Below are positions 13,664-20,045 of a stretch of DNA of 20,045 bases, piece after piece. The notes beneath the pieces were generated by a model. It was not told the DNA's origin. It worked only from the letters and a program-made list of their open reading frames with translations, and made no database searches. Origin of the DNA: a virus. The translations under genes and the position numbers were made by a program. The number at the start of each line of letters is the position of its first letter. Positions within the stretch are counted from its first letter, which is position 1. The stretch is from the IMG/VR virus record IMGVR_UViG_3300020735_000076, positions 1 through 20,045 of that record; one strand, 5' to 3'.

Positions 13664-14161
13664 ATGGCCAATAAATCACTTTCACAATTATTAACTGATT
13701 GGAGACAATCTCGCCAGGCAATGGAAACATTGAACAACAATCTTCCAAGGATCATTGGCACATCTGCAGTTAAAGTTGTAAAAGAAAATTTTAAGCTGCA
13801 GGGATATGATTCCGGGACCGGTGTTAATGGATGGGAAGCAAGAAATCCAAAAACAGATAAGGCTTATGATAAACGTCATGGTGTGAAAGGATCTGTTTAT
13901 CAAAGCAGCAATCCATTATTGGAGCAGACAAGAAATCTTTACAATAGTGTGAAATATGCAGTGATGAATAAGCTTGTGAATATTGGTGTTGATCTTGGTT
14001 TGATACCTTATGCAAAAAGAATGAATGAAGGCGGCGGTGGAATTCCACCAAGAAAATATATTCCTGGTCCCGGAGAACCGCCGAATCCCAAAATATTAAA
14101 AGCTATTTATAAGAAAGTGGATTTTGAAAGAGACAAAGCAATGAATATTTTTAAAAAATAA
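13664..14161 (+). CDS. gpG-like phage virion morphogenesis protein
   Basis: 165 residues starting MANKSLSQLLTDWRQSRQAM. A helical N-terminus leads to AVKVVKENFKLQGYDSGTGV, then WEARNPKTDKAYDKRHGVKG, PLLEQTRNLYNSVKYAVMN and GVDLGLIPYAKRMNEGGGG, then PPRKYIPGPGEPPNPK. This is the Mu gpG/tail-completion (Phage_tail_S) pattern: an early F-x-x-x-G-W run, an L-x-x-T/S-x-x-L-x-x-S-x-x-Y core, 'Y-A-x-x-x-N-E-G-G' and the R-x-Y/F-I-P-G segment. It acts in head-tail joining. Position directly after the MuF gene is the Mu order. Confidence 0.8.
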   Translation: MANKSLSQLLTDWRQSRQAMETLNNNLPRIIGTSAVKVVKENFKLQGYDSGTGVNGWEARNPKTDKAYDKRHGVKGSVYQSSNPLLEQTRNLYNSVKYAVMNKLVNIGVDLGLIPYAKRMNEGGGGIPPRKYIPGPGEPPNPKILKAIYKKVDFERDKAMNIFKK

Positions 14162-14163
14162 TT

Positions 14164-14382
14164 ATGGAAACAGAAAACCATCCGGAGTATAAACTCATTC
14201 GTGAAGAAGTAACACCGACTGCATGCGAAAAGCATAAAGTTCAGAAGTTGGTTGATTGTTACAATGATCCGAACTGGGAAGCAGAGCCCGTTGATATCAA
14301 TAAGATTCAATTCACCTGCAGAACATGCAATACAAAGCGTGTGTATATGCTTAAGCCTGAAAAAACATTATTGAAGGCCTGA
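14164..14382 (+). CDS. small Cys-containing protein, 72 aa
   Basis: Starts METENHPEYKLIREEVTPTA, 2 nt after the previous stop. It carries CEKHKVQKLVDC and later CRTCNTKRVYM: two Cys clusters that could hold one zinc ion, with a basic end (RVYMLKPEKTLLKA). Metal binding is inferred only from these cysteines and His23. No family recognised; it is the last gene before a promoter/operator region. Confidence 0.6.
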   Translation: METENHPEYKLIREEVTPTACEKHKVQKLVDCYNDPNWEAEPVDINKIQFTCRTCNTKRVYMLKPEKTLLKA

Positions 14383-14415
14383 TATTTTTTTATACTTTTA
14401 TACTAAATTATTTAG
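14370..14415 (+). promoter_or_regulatory. putative promoter with palindromic operator for the 14418 gene
   Basis: ATTG (14370-14373), 19 nt, then TACTTTTA (14393-14400), followed 2 nt on by CTAAAT-T-ATTTAG (14403-14415), identical to the 13-mer at 6325. The ATG at 14418 is 2 nt past the palindrome and 17 nt past the -7 box, so the mRNA would be nearly leaderless and the operator would cover the start site. Confidence 0.5.
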
Positions 14416-14417
14416 CA

Positions 14418-14627
14418 ATGAGTAACGTAGACAAGCACATAAATTTAGTTGTGGAAAAAATATCCGAGAATGAAAAGCACATTGTTGATAGTGCCAAACT
14501 TCCTTTAACTGATTTGCTTCAAACTCATAAAGAACAGATCGAACTCGGCCAATTATTCCAATGGTTGAATGCAGTAAAGCATTCTGAGGAAAAGAAAAAC
14601 AAAATCATTCCAATGGCTAAAGCCTAA
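14418..14627 (+). CDS. hypothetical protein, 69 aa
   Basis: MSNVDKHINLVVEKISENEK opens an almost wholly helical, charged product with no motif that I recognise; KLPLTDLLQTHKEQIELGQL could pack as an amphipathic helix. It begins immediately after the perfect 13-bp palindrome, so its initiation is probably under the same control as the gp36-like and parB-like units. It precedes the 14632 gene by 4 nt and is probably cotranscribed with it. Confidence 0.6.
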   Translation: MSNVDKHINLVVEKISENEKHIVDSAKLPLTDLLQTHKEQIELGQLFQWLNAVKHSEEKKNKIIPMAKA

Positions 14628-14631
14628 AATT

Positions 14632-15174
14632 ATGATCGGAGATATCTTAAATGCAGTAATGCAAGAATGTAAAGCTCTCTTAGTAGATGAAGGTGGTACC
14701 ATCATGCTGAAAACAGATTACAAGACCAGCAATCTTCCATCATACACAATGCCATTATTGCTTGTTGATTTATTGGATGCTCCAGACTCACTTCAATATC
14801 CCGGAGGCCTCACAAGAGTTGATTGGAATTTTGCAATGAATTCTTACAACTATGCACCGGATCCTAAAGCCGATGATCCTACCGGCTATTCAATGCAGCT
14901 TTTAGATATCATCGATAAAATACGTTCTCATTTTTCAAAAGGAATTTGGTTGAATACTACTTCACCAACAATGATCGACATCTTAAATAATTATTGTTTC
15001 AAATTTACTTTGTCAGGTATTACTTCTGCAGATGCATTGGATCAGGATGGTTTGATAATGGGATATAAAATTATTTTTGATTCTGTAGGAGTTGATGACG
15101 GCACATCTTCAGAAGTTGATTCAACTGCACCGCTTGAAACTGTTGATCAAATTGACAACCCGCCTTTTAATTAA
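14632..15174 (+). CDS. putative tail-terminator/completion-like structural protein, 180 aa
   Basis: MIGDILNAVMQECKALLVDE is followed by TMPLLLVDLLDAPDSLQYPG, WNFAMNSYNYAPDPKADDP and an SMQLLDIIDKIRSHFSKGIW helix. It ends with FTLSGITSADALDQDGLIMG-YKIIFDS and a polar acidic tail. An N-terminal helix, a central sheet with a helix between strands, and a G-x-x-I-x-Y/F strand near the end is the layout of small phage tail-terminator/gp37-like proteins, and the gene sits where one is expected in Mu-type order. I could not confirm this from motifs alone. Its end overlaps the 3' end of the - strand HTH gene by 4 bp (convergent). Confidence 0.6.
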   Translation: MIGDILNAVMQECKALLVDEGGTIMLKTDYKTSNLPSYTMPLLLVDLLDAPDSLQYPGGLTRVDWNFAMNSYNYAPDPKADDPTGYSMQLLDIIDKIRSHFSKGIWLNTTSPTMIDILNNYCFKFTLSGITSADALDQDGLIMGYKIIFDSVGVDDGTSSEVDSTAPLETVDQIDNPPFN

Positions 15175-15386
15175 TTTTTCACTTCATTCAATTTCAATCC
15201 GGATAAATAAATCATTTCAGTATCGATGCTCCAGGAGTATTCGCCGCTTTCAATGCGATCAATCGTTGGCCGGCTGAGGCCTGTTACTTGAGACAATTTT
15301 AATTTTGTAATTCTTAATCTCTTTCGCGCAAACAATAATGCTGACGCTCTTTTCTTTCTTAAATCAGATAATTCAATTGGAGACAT
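15171..15386 (-). CDS. small helix-turn-helix regulator (XRE/Cro type), antisense to the virion operon
   Basis: 71 residues beginning MSPIELSDLRKKRASALLFA. The HTH reads RLRITKLKLSQVTGLSRPTI-DRIESGEYSWSIDTEMIYLSG: a K-L-x-L-S-Q-V-T-G-L turn helix and SRPTIDRIESG recognition helix are standard XRE. It is the only convincing - strand gene here, lying between structural genes. A perfect TATATTTG -7 box lies upstream of its start (15404-15411, - strand), and one CTAAA-type palindrome (15433-15445) lies beyond it, shared with the promoter of the capsid gene. That setting, with three other copies at other unit starts, makes it the leading candidate for the factor binding the palindrome. Repressor or activator cannot be told. 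Confidence 0.74.
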   Translation of the reverse strand: MSPIELSDLRKKRASALLFARKRLRITKLKLSQVTGLSRPTIDRIESGEYSWSIDTEMIYLSGLKLNEVKN

Positions 15387-15403
15387 ATTAAAAATGGGTT
15401 ATT

Positions 15404-15430
15404 CAAATATAGTAAAATCTCTTTTACAAA
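15404..15430 (-). promoter_or_regulatory. putative promoter of the antisense HTH gene
   Basis: On the - strand TATATTTG (15404-15411) fits the TAnnTTTG -7 consensus exactly. A TTTG lies at 15427-15430, but only 15 nt away rather than ~19; the position 19 nt away touches the palindrome. The start codon is 18 nt downstream. Confidence 0.45.
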
Positions 15431-15432
15431 TG

Positions 15433-15463
15433 CTAAATAAATTAGTAATCCATTCTACTTTTA
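15433..15463 (+). promoter_or_regulatory. operator palindrome and putative promoter of the capsid fusion gene
   Basis: CTAAA-TAA-ATTAG (15433-15445) is a one-base variant of the repeated palindrome. TACTTTTA (15456-15463) matches the -7 box at 14393 and lies 18 nt before the ATG at 15482. No clear -33 box is seen; its expected place (15433-15436) is the first arm of the palindrome. Confidence 0.45.
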
Positions 15464-15481
15464 ATACAGAAATAAAAAAGC

Positions 15482-18046
15482 ATGTCGAAGAGAATAATTT
15501 TTTCTACAGCAACTCCAAACGATCAAGGCGGTGTTATTCCCAATAACGTTATTGACTTTACACGCTTCAATAAAAATCCGGTGATGTTGAAACAACACAA
15601 CTGGAATGCTGATCCGATCGGAATGTGGAAAGATATTCAACTCGAAGGTGGCAAATGGACCGGAGAGCCGGTGTTCCACGGATTAACAGATGAAAGCAAA
15701 TCCACCAAAGCCCAATATGATAAAGGTTTTATTCGTGCAGCAAGTATCGGTGGTGAAGCAGTTTGGAAAATGACAGCCGCAAATCAGTACGAATTAGATA
15801 AAGATGGAAACAGGATCTGTGAAAAATTCTACTTGTATGAAATTTCTATCGTAACACTTCCATCAAATGAAGATGCTGTTCAGGAAGATGCAGTTGAATT
15901 GCAAGCAAAAATTTACTCCTCTGGTGAAATCGAAAATATTTCTAAAACCATAACCACTCTTAGTTTAAAATTCAATTCTAATACAATGATTACGAAAAAA
16001 GAATTCGCAAAACTTAGCGCTGAAGAAAAAGCAGCTAAGATTGAAGAGATGAAAGCAATCATTGCAGACAATGAAACTTCTGAAGAAGAAAAAACATCTG
16101 CAAAAGAAATTTTATCTGCTTCTGTTTCGTCTGATGGTACCGGGTTACCAAAATGGATGAAAGAAATCATTTCTTTAGGCGGTGTTATTAAGTTCGGCGG
16201 TTCTGAAAAAGAAACCGAAGCAGCACCTGCTCCAAAAGATAAACCTGAGTCTACTCAGCAAAAAGAAAAAGAAATTACTAACCCTCAACCTAAACCAACA
16301 GGCTTGAAATCAAAGAAGGCTGCAAAAGCTGAATCTGAAATGGAAAAAGCCAAGGAAAAAGCTGAAGAAGCTGTAAAAAAGGTGAAGGAATGTAAAGAAA
16401 AGGCTGAAAAAGATGATGCCACTGAAGAAGACAAGGCAGAATATAAAAAAGCCAAAGAAGAAGCTGAAGAAGCTGCATCTGCATTTGAAGCTGCTGAAAA
16501 AGCACATAAAAAAGCTACTGAAGCGGATGATGACGATGATGAAGACGAAGAAGATGAAAAGGAATCTTCTAAGACTAAAAATAATTCCGCAAAAACAAAA
16601 TCAACCCAATCGGCTATGAAACCGGAAATTAAAACTGCTGCCCAGATTAAAGAAGATCTGAAGCTTGCTGCAGCTCCTTCACATGCTGCAAGAGTTAGAT
16701 CAATTGGCCAAGGAAAAACCTTCAGCCAATTGGCATCAAGCAAAGAAGAAAATGACAAACGCCTGATGGGTCGTGTTCTTACGAATGATGGCGGTACAAA
16801 AGATATTGCTGATTATGCAGCAGTGTTGAATGCTATCATGGCAGATGGTAAGTACAAAGCTTTAGTTGACAAGACCAGGATCATGATGAATGTTGCTGAA
16901 AGTCAAATAAGTGCTTTCCAGGCTAATCCAAATGCACGTGCCGGTATAACATTGCATGAATTGGCTTCACAATTTGGTCGCGGTGAAATCGACATGATGG
17001 GCCGTGACAATGTGATGCGTAAAATCAGTACTTTATCTTCTACAGATAATGCTCTGGCTTCACCTGCATTGAATACAATCGAATGGCTTTCATTGGCAAT
17101 CTTTAAACTGTTCCCTAACAGTTCATGGAAAAATGAAATTCCAATTTTCGGTGCTGAAATGACTGGAAAAAATACTGGTATTATATGGGCAAATGTAGCT
17201 GCTGATCCTACGATCTACAAAGGAGCACAGCCTTCAAATCCTGCATCTTACAGTTATTCTGATACTGCCGTAAGCCTTTCTTTGACTCCGTATTGGTTAC
17301 AACCAATGCTCTGGACCCCATTAACCATGCATCAATTGAGGTATGATCAAATGGGAACAGGTTGGGCACAGGCTTTTGCAAAATGGAATGCAGTTATTGA
17401 TGATAATCTGATCTACACTTTAGCTTCTACAGTTCCTGCAGCTTCTATCGTTACTACTTCAGGATTGAGTGGTTATCAAACTTCACCAATGTCATTCCCA
17501 GTTGGAGGTAATGCAGCTTACAATAAGTTCTATTATAATCCTTCATTTACAGGTAGCTTACTTGCTCCGGTATTGAATGATATCACCACAATTGAACAGA
17601 TCTACAATTATCAAAACTTCGAACTGGCAGGTGAAAAACCAACATTAGTTCTTGATCCTATCATGGATGCAATGTTGAAGAAAGATCCTGAAACCAAATC
17701 TTTATTAACTCGTTGGGTTAATCAGGACGGTGGAGAGTTTGTGAAATTCGGAAGCACTATTTTACCTCAAAGAAGCCGTGTAGCAATATACGATCCAGCA
17801 ACTGGACAGGTGAAAGATCCGAACGGTACAATTCCTTCAACTGCTATCTCTGCAGCTTTAGGATTTATTCCTTCACAAATCGGAATGGGTCTTGGTATGT
17901 TGGATGTGTTTATGATTCAGGATCCTACCAGCTACGGTTACAGAATGAGTGCCGATATAAGAATGGGCATCGCTCCATTGCGTGCTGATTTCAGCGGTAC
18001 ATCACTGTTGACTTACGGTGCTGTTTCTAATCCTTCAAATGCATAA
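15482..18046 (+). CDS. prohead protease-scaffold-major capsid protein fusion
   Basis: 854 residues in one unbroken frame, combining three usually separate head-assembly functions. (a) Residues 1-~150: U35/HK97-type prohead serine protease, with NPVMLKQHNW (His39), GFIRAASIGGEA (Ser88) and FYLYEISIVTLPS (Glu120) as the likely catalytic set. (b) ~165-390: a Glu/Lys/Ala coiled coil with a poly-acidic run (DDDDDEDEEDE) and basic blocks, the look of a scaffold. (c) ~390-854: major capsid protein with KTFSQLASSKEENDKRLMGR, GITLHELASQFGRGEIDMMG, IEWLSLAIFKLFPNSSWK, PYWLQPMLWTPLTMHQLRYD and FMIQDPTSYGYRMSADIRMG. The protease would cut away the scaffold after shell assembly, leaving the capsid domain. 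In-frame ATGs at 15986 (Met169, before the scaffold) and 16616 (Met379, before the capsid part) could give shorter products. It follows the palindrome/promoter region and ends just before a terminator. Confidence 0.85.
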   Translation: MSKRIIFSTATPNDQGGVIPNNVIDFTRFNKNPVMLKQHNWNADPIGMWKDIQLEGGKWTGEPVFHGLTDESKSTKAQYDKGFIRAASIGGEAVWKMTAANQYELDKDGNRICEKFYLYEISIVTLPSNEDAVQEDAVELQAKIYSSGEIENISKTITTLSLKFNSNTMITKKEFAKLSAEEKAAKIEEMKAIIADNETSEEEKTSAKEILSASVSSDGTGLPKWMKEIISLGGVIKFGGSEKETEAAPAPKDKPESTQQKEKEITNPQPKPTGLKSKKAAKAESEMEKAKEKAEEAVKKVKECKEKAEKDDATEEDKAEYKKAKEEAEEAASAFEAAEKAHKKATEADDDDDEDEEDEKESSKTKNNSAKTKSTQSAMKPEIKTAAQIKEDLKLAAAPSHAARVRSIGQGKTFSQLASSKEENDKRLMGRVLTNDGGTKDIADYAAVLNAIMADGKYKALVDKTRIMMNVAESQISAFQANPNARAGITLHELASQFGRGEIDMMGRDNVMRKISTLSSTDNALASPALNTIEWLSLAIFKLFPNSSWKNEIPIFGAEMTGKNTGIIWANVAADPTIYKGAQPSNPASYSYSDTAVSLSLTPYWLQPMLWTPLTMHQLRYDQMGTGWAQAFAKWNAVIDDNLIYTLASTVPAASIVTTSGLSGYQTSPMSFPVGGNAAYNKFYYNPSFTGSLLAPVLNDITTIEQIYNYQNFELAGEKPTLVLDPIMDAMLKKDPETKSLLTRWVNQDGGEFVKFGSTILPQRSRVAIYDPATGQVKDPNGTIPSTAISAALGFIPSQIGMGLGMLDVFMIQDPTSYGYRMSADIRMGIAPLRADFSGTSLLTYGAVSNPSNA

Positions 18047-18061
18047 AAAATAAAATAAAAA

Positions 18062-18085
18062 AAGCCCTCGATAACAAGAGGGCTT
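18062..18085 (+). terminator. rho-independent terminator after the capsid gene
   Basis: AAGCCCTC, loop GATAACAA, GAGGGCTT: an 8-bp stem 15 nt after the capsid stop. The T-run on the + strand is delayed (AAACCTTTTT), while an A-run precedes the stem, so it may also work for - strand transcripts. Confidence 0.7.
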
Positions 18086-18109
18086 AAACCTTTTTAAAAA
18101 ATAATACAG

Positions 18110-18619
18110 ATGAAAAAGATTTTAGCACTTTTATTGATCTCGGCAACTTTCAGTGTTGCTGTAAATGCTCAGTTACGAACTAATTCGAATATTGCTCCTG
18201 TACAAAGAGGTAGTTCTGTTACATTGGGTTCTTTGCCTTATACCGTTAACGGAATTGGTACTGCCGATACATTGGCAGTTTCAGATACTATTGCTTATGT
18301 GATTCCTTTTACAGGATCATATCAATATATCCCTTTCGTTTCTTTCGGTTGGACCAAAATTGGATCAGGCACAGCGACAGTTACGGCATCATTTTACCAG
18401 GGCAATACTCCTTACAATTTTGTTTCGGTAAAAGCCGGATCAGCAAATTCCGTCTATACAAAAACATTTACATTGTCTGCAAGCGGGACCAACTTCATTG
18501 ACTTTTTAGCGGACTCGGCGAAAGTCTCCGGGCGATATCTAAAAGTACAATTCATGACATCCAGCACAGCAAGTGTTTCCGGATCGGTCAATACGGTCGT
18601 CAGCTCTGCAATGAAGTAA
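18110..18619 (+). CDS. exported beta-rich protein with Sec signal peptide
   Basis: 169 residues. MKKILALLLISATFSVAVNA is a textbook Sec signal peptide with an A-x-A-like cut (VNA|QL). The mature part is Thr/Ser/Val-rich with repeated short strands (ADTLAVSDTIAYVIPFTGSY, TKIGSGTATVTASFYQGN, YTKTFTLSASGTNFIDFLAD) and looks like a jelly-roll or Ig-type beta protein. No lipobox and no later membrane helix. It lies between the capsid gene and the tail genes, a place where phages usually keep head decoration or head-tail genes, so an export signal is unexpected. It could be a secreted anti-superinfection or host-surface protein, or a virion protein that passes the inner membrane. Function unknown. 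Confidence 0.68.
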   Translation: MKKILALLLISATFSVAVNAQLRTNSNIAPVQRGSSVTLGSLPYTVNGIGTADTLAVSDTIAYVIPFTGSYQYIPFVSFGWTKIGSGTATVTASFYQGNTPYNFVSVKAGSANSVYTKTFTLSASGTNFIDFLADSAKVSGRYLKVQFMTSSTASVSGSVNTVVSSAMK

Positions 18620-18703
18620 AATTTATCATTTAAGTATTTAGATTTTCAATAGCAAACAGTAAGAATAAAACAACGCAAAATTTTAATCACCAAATCGATT
18701 TTT

Positions 18704-19060
18704 ATGTTCAAGACTCATCCTAATAATATTCACGGTATCAAGGCAGCTGTAAAAGCTCACGAAACAGTTTATTTCCATGGTGATGGTAACATCTATCATA
18801 AAAAGGAAGATTCTGATTTCAGAAAAGATTTTTCAAATGATCCTACCGGTTCGCATACATACCGTGTAAAATTTGGCAAAGGTGGGAAAGAGGTTCCAAG
18901 TTCATTAGAACAATTAAACAAAATGTTATTGGCTGCGAAGAGTGAAGAAGCTGTTGAATCAGCAAAACCAAAAGAAAGTTCTTCTGTAGCAACATTCGAT
19001 GTTGAAATTCCTGATGAAAAGCCTGCAAAGGAACCAAAGGAACCAAAGGAACAGAAATAG
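18704..19060 (+). CDS. hypothetical protein with KEP-repeat tail, 118 aa
   Basis: MFKTHPNNIHGIKAAVKAHE is followed by a beta-like TVYFHGDGNIYHKKEDSDF and HTYRVKFGKGGKEVPSSLEQ, then an amphipathic helix (LNKMLLAAKSEEAVESAKPK) and a charged Pro/Glu/Lys tail ending KEPKEPKEQK. It lies between the capsid-proximal exported protein and the sheath, where a head-tail or tail accessory is expected, but I recognise no family. The 84 bases before its start hold a degenerate copy of the operator (TTTAAGTATTTAG, 18629-18641). Confidence 0.58.
   Translation: MFKTHPNNIHGIKAAVKAHETVYFHGDGNIYHKKEDSDFRKDFSNDPTGSHTYRVKFGKGGKEVPSSLEQLNKMLLAAKSEEAVESAKPKESSSVATFDVEIPDEKPAKEPKEPKEQK
19027..19053 (+). repeat. 9-bp tandem repeat (aaaggaacc x3)
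   Basis: Three copies of AAAGGAACC (the third ends in A) run in frame and code for the KEP-KEP-KEQ tail of the 18704 gene. A length change of one unit would keep the frame. Confidence 0.7.
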
Positions 19061-19084
19061 CTTAATTGGCGGCTATAAAAATAT

Positions 19085-19104
19085 TTTTTATCATTCGATA
19101 AAAA
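19085..19104 (+). promoter_or_regulatory. small AT-rich hairpin before the sheath gene
   Basis: TTTTTATC, loop ATTC, GATAAAAA: a perfect 8-bp inverted repeat ending 6 nt before the sheath ATG. Only 2 of 8 pairs... are not all A-T: the stem has a single G-C pair, so it is weak and a role is only possible. Confidence 0.3.
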
Positions 19105-19110
19105 TTCAAA

Positions 19111-20045
19111 ATGAATCATCCAATTGTAATCAACGTCCTTAATAATTCTGTCGGAATAGCTCCATCAAGTAATGGAATTATGGGCATAGTTTTTAAGGCC
19201 GTTGCTGTATCAAATAATTTCGCACTTAATACGCCTTATTTACTTACTCAGTTGAGCGATCTAACTGCATTAGGTATTGATGCGGCTTATGATGCAACAA
19301 ATAAAACTGCCGTTTATCAGCAGGTAAGTGAGTTTTATGCTCAAGCTGGTGCCTGTGCATTGCTTTGGATCTATGGAATAAGTAAAGCCACTGCATTTGC
19401 AACATTTGTGGCCAGTAATGCTTTCAATGCTTTTGTAGCGTTCACTGCTCAAGCAGATCCTGCAAACAGAGTAAAGATGATTGGCTTCTGTTATGATGTT
19501 CCAAGCGCTTTACAATCTTCTGCAGATTTTCCAGCTGATGTAACTGCAACAATCACCGCATTGCAAACAGCACAACAGAATTTATTCCAACAGGGATTTC
19601 AATTCTCTTGTATTGTTGATGGTTATAACATGAGTTCTTCTGTTACTCCTTCAACGATCGGTACACAGGCAACCAATTCTGCTTTCGCAGTTTCTCTCTG
19701 TATTACCGGCACACAACCAAACGGTGTTTCAGCCGTTGGTTTGGCATTAGGTCGTTTTGCACGCATTACTATCGGCCATGGATTTGGAGCGGTAGAAGAT
19801 GGAGCTGTAAACACACCAACAGCATTTTTGACCAATAGTGTTGTTATTCCGGCATCCGGAACTTTAATCGTTGGCCATGTATATACTGTTTTCGGTGGAG
19901 CGATCACATACAACTCAGTTGTTTATAATCCCGGACAATCATTCACTGCAGTAACAGGATTCACTTCTTATACTACTTCAGCAAATGGTTATGTAGCTGA
20001 TAATTGCAGCCCCGTTCAAAATCTAACATCCTATGCAAACGGAAC
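19111..20045 (+). CDS. contractile tail sheath protein (DUF2586-like), 3' end outside window
   Basis: Frame open from ATG 19111 to the right edge, 311 residues seen. MNHPIVINVLNNSVGIAPSS begins the protein; SNGIMGIVFKAVAV, TALGIDAAYDATNKTAVYQQ, QVSEFYAQAGACALLWIYGI and VKMIGFCYDV follow the order of DUF2586-like sheath proteins. SAVGLALGRFARITIGHGFG then AVEDGAVNTP is the conserved turn (A-L-G-R-x-A-x-I/S-x-x-G-x-x-x-G-x-V-x-D-G-A). A sheath implies a contractile (myovirus) tail. From ~250 to ~295 an extra beta unit appears (LIVGHVYTVFGGAITYNSVV, YNPGQSFTAVTGFTSYT), a module seen in other Bacteroidota-phage virion proteins and apparently inserted. The gene starts 6 nt after a weak hairpin. 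Confidence 0.72.
   Translation, partial: MNHPIVINVLNNSVGIAPSSNGIMGIVFKAVAVSNNFALNTPYLLTQLSDLTALGIDAAYDATNKTAVYQQVSEFYAQAGACALLWIYGISKATAFATFVASNAFNAFVAFTAQADPANRVKMIGFCYDVPSALQSSADFPADVTATITALQTAQQNLFQQGFQFSCIVDGYNMSSSVTPSTIGTQATNSAFAVSLCITGTQPNGVSAVGLALGRFARITIGHGFGAVEDGAVNTPTAFLTNSVVIPASGTLIVGHVYTVFGGAITYNSVVYNPGQSFTAVTGFTSYTTSANGYVADNCSPVQNLTSYANG

Noticed and set aside
15092-15277. 61-codon + strand frame across the 14632 gene end
   Set aside because: Overlaps both the structural gene and the - strand HTH gene, has no motif and no start signal.
16413-16619. Lys-rich + strand frame inside the capsid fusion
   Set aside because: A +1 reading of acidic/lysine-rich codons; no start context and fully inside a solid gene.
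16285-16758. 157-codon - strand frame, very Ser/Ala/Phe-rich, opposite the scaffold part
   Set aside because: It is the mirror of the GAA/AAA/GCT-rich scaffold coding strand; its low complexity follows from that and it has no motif or promoter.
19027-19053. Short tandem repeat as a CRISPR or iteron
   Set aside because: Units are 9 bp, without spacers, in frame, and code for a KEP tail.

Overview
The window reads as a 20-kb piece of a tailed, probably contractile-tailed (Mu-like virion) bacteriophage or prophage of a Bacteroidota host. The DNA is AT-rich and genes are packed head-to-tail with ATGA/TAATG overlaps. Start regions carry few Shine-Dalgarno sequences, and several intergenic regions carry Bacteroidota-type promoter boxes (about TTTG-N19-TAnnTTTG). 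Almost everything is on the + strand; the clear exception is one small helix-turn-helix gene on the - strand in the middle of the virion genes.

Layout. (1) 1-5836, replication and accessory genes: the C-terminal half of an SNF2 helicase cut by the window edge, a HTH_39-like protein, a DUF4373 replisome-organiser-like protein, a DnaC-like ATPase, a PDDEXK-type nuclease, small unknowns, a zinc-ribbon-like gene interrupted by an in-frame TGA, an ASCH-like protein and a Cro/C1-type regulator. (2) 5870-7703, accessory island: a lipoprotein, a ParB-like protein translationally coupled to a Mom-like DNA-modification protein, and an unusual glycine-type tRNA gene with an 8-nt anticodon loop that overlaps the end of mom. 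(3) 7702-9865, packaging: small coiled-coil ORF, probable small terminase, large terminase, terminator. (4) 9907-18085, head: a gp36/DUF1320-like head-completion protein carrying a glycine-rich beta insert, a DUF935 portal, an A10 run leading without a normal start codon into a MuF minor head protein with a toxin-like nuclease tail, a gpG-like morphogenesis protein, small unknowns, and one 854-residue polypeptide that joins prohead protease, charged scaffold and major capsid protein. (5) 18110-20045: a signal-peptide protein, a small unknown and the start of a DUF2586-like tail sheath with an inserted beta module.

How it fits together: SNF2/DUF4373/DnaC point to a non-transposing replication mode combined with a Mu-type virion. 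Mom-like modification would protect DNA before packaging by the adjacent terminase. A 13-bp palindrome, CTAAA-N3-TTTAG, recurs at four promoters (before parB/mom, the gp36-like gene, the 14418 gene, and between the antisense HTH gene and the capsid fusion), suggesting a local regulatory circuit. The most noteworthy observations are this dispersed operator, the portal/MuF slippery junction, the 8-nt-loop tRNA overlapping mom, and the protease-scaffold-capsid fusion. All functional assignments are from sequence motifs read by eye; no database search was possible.
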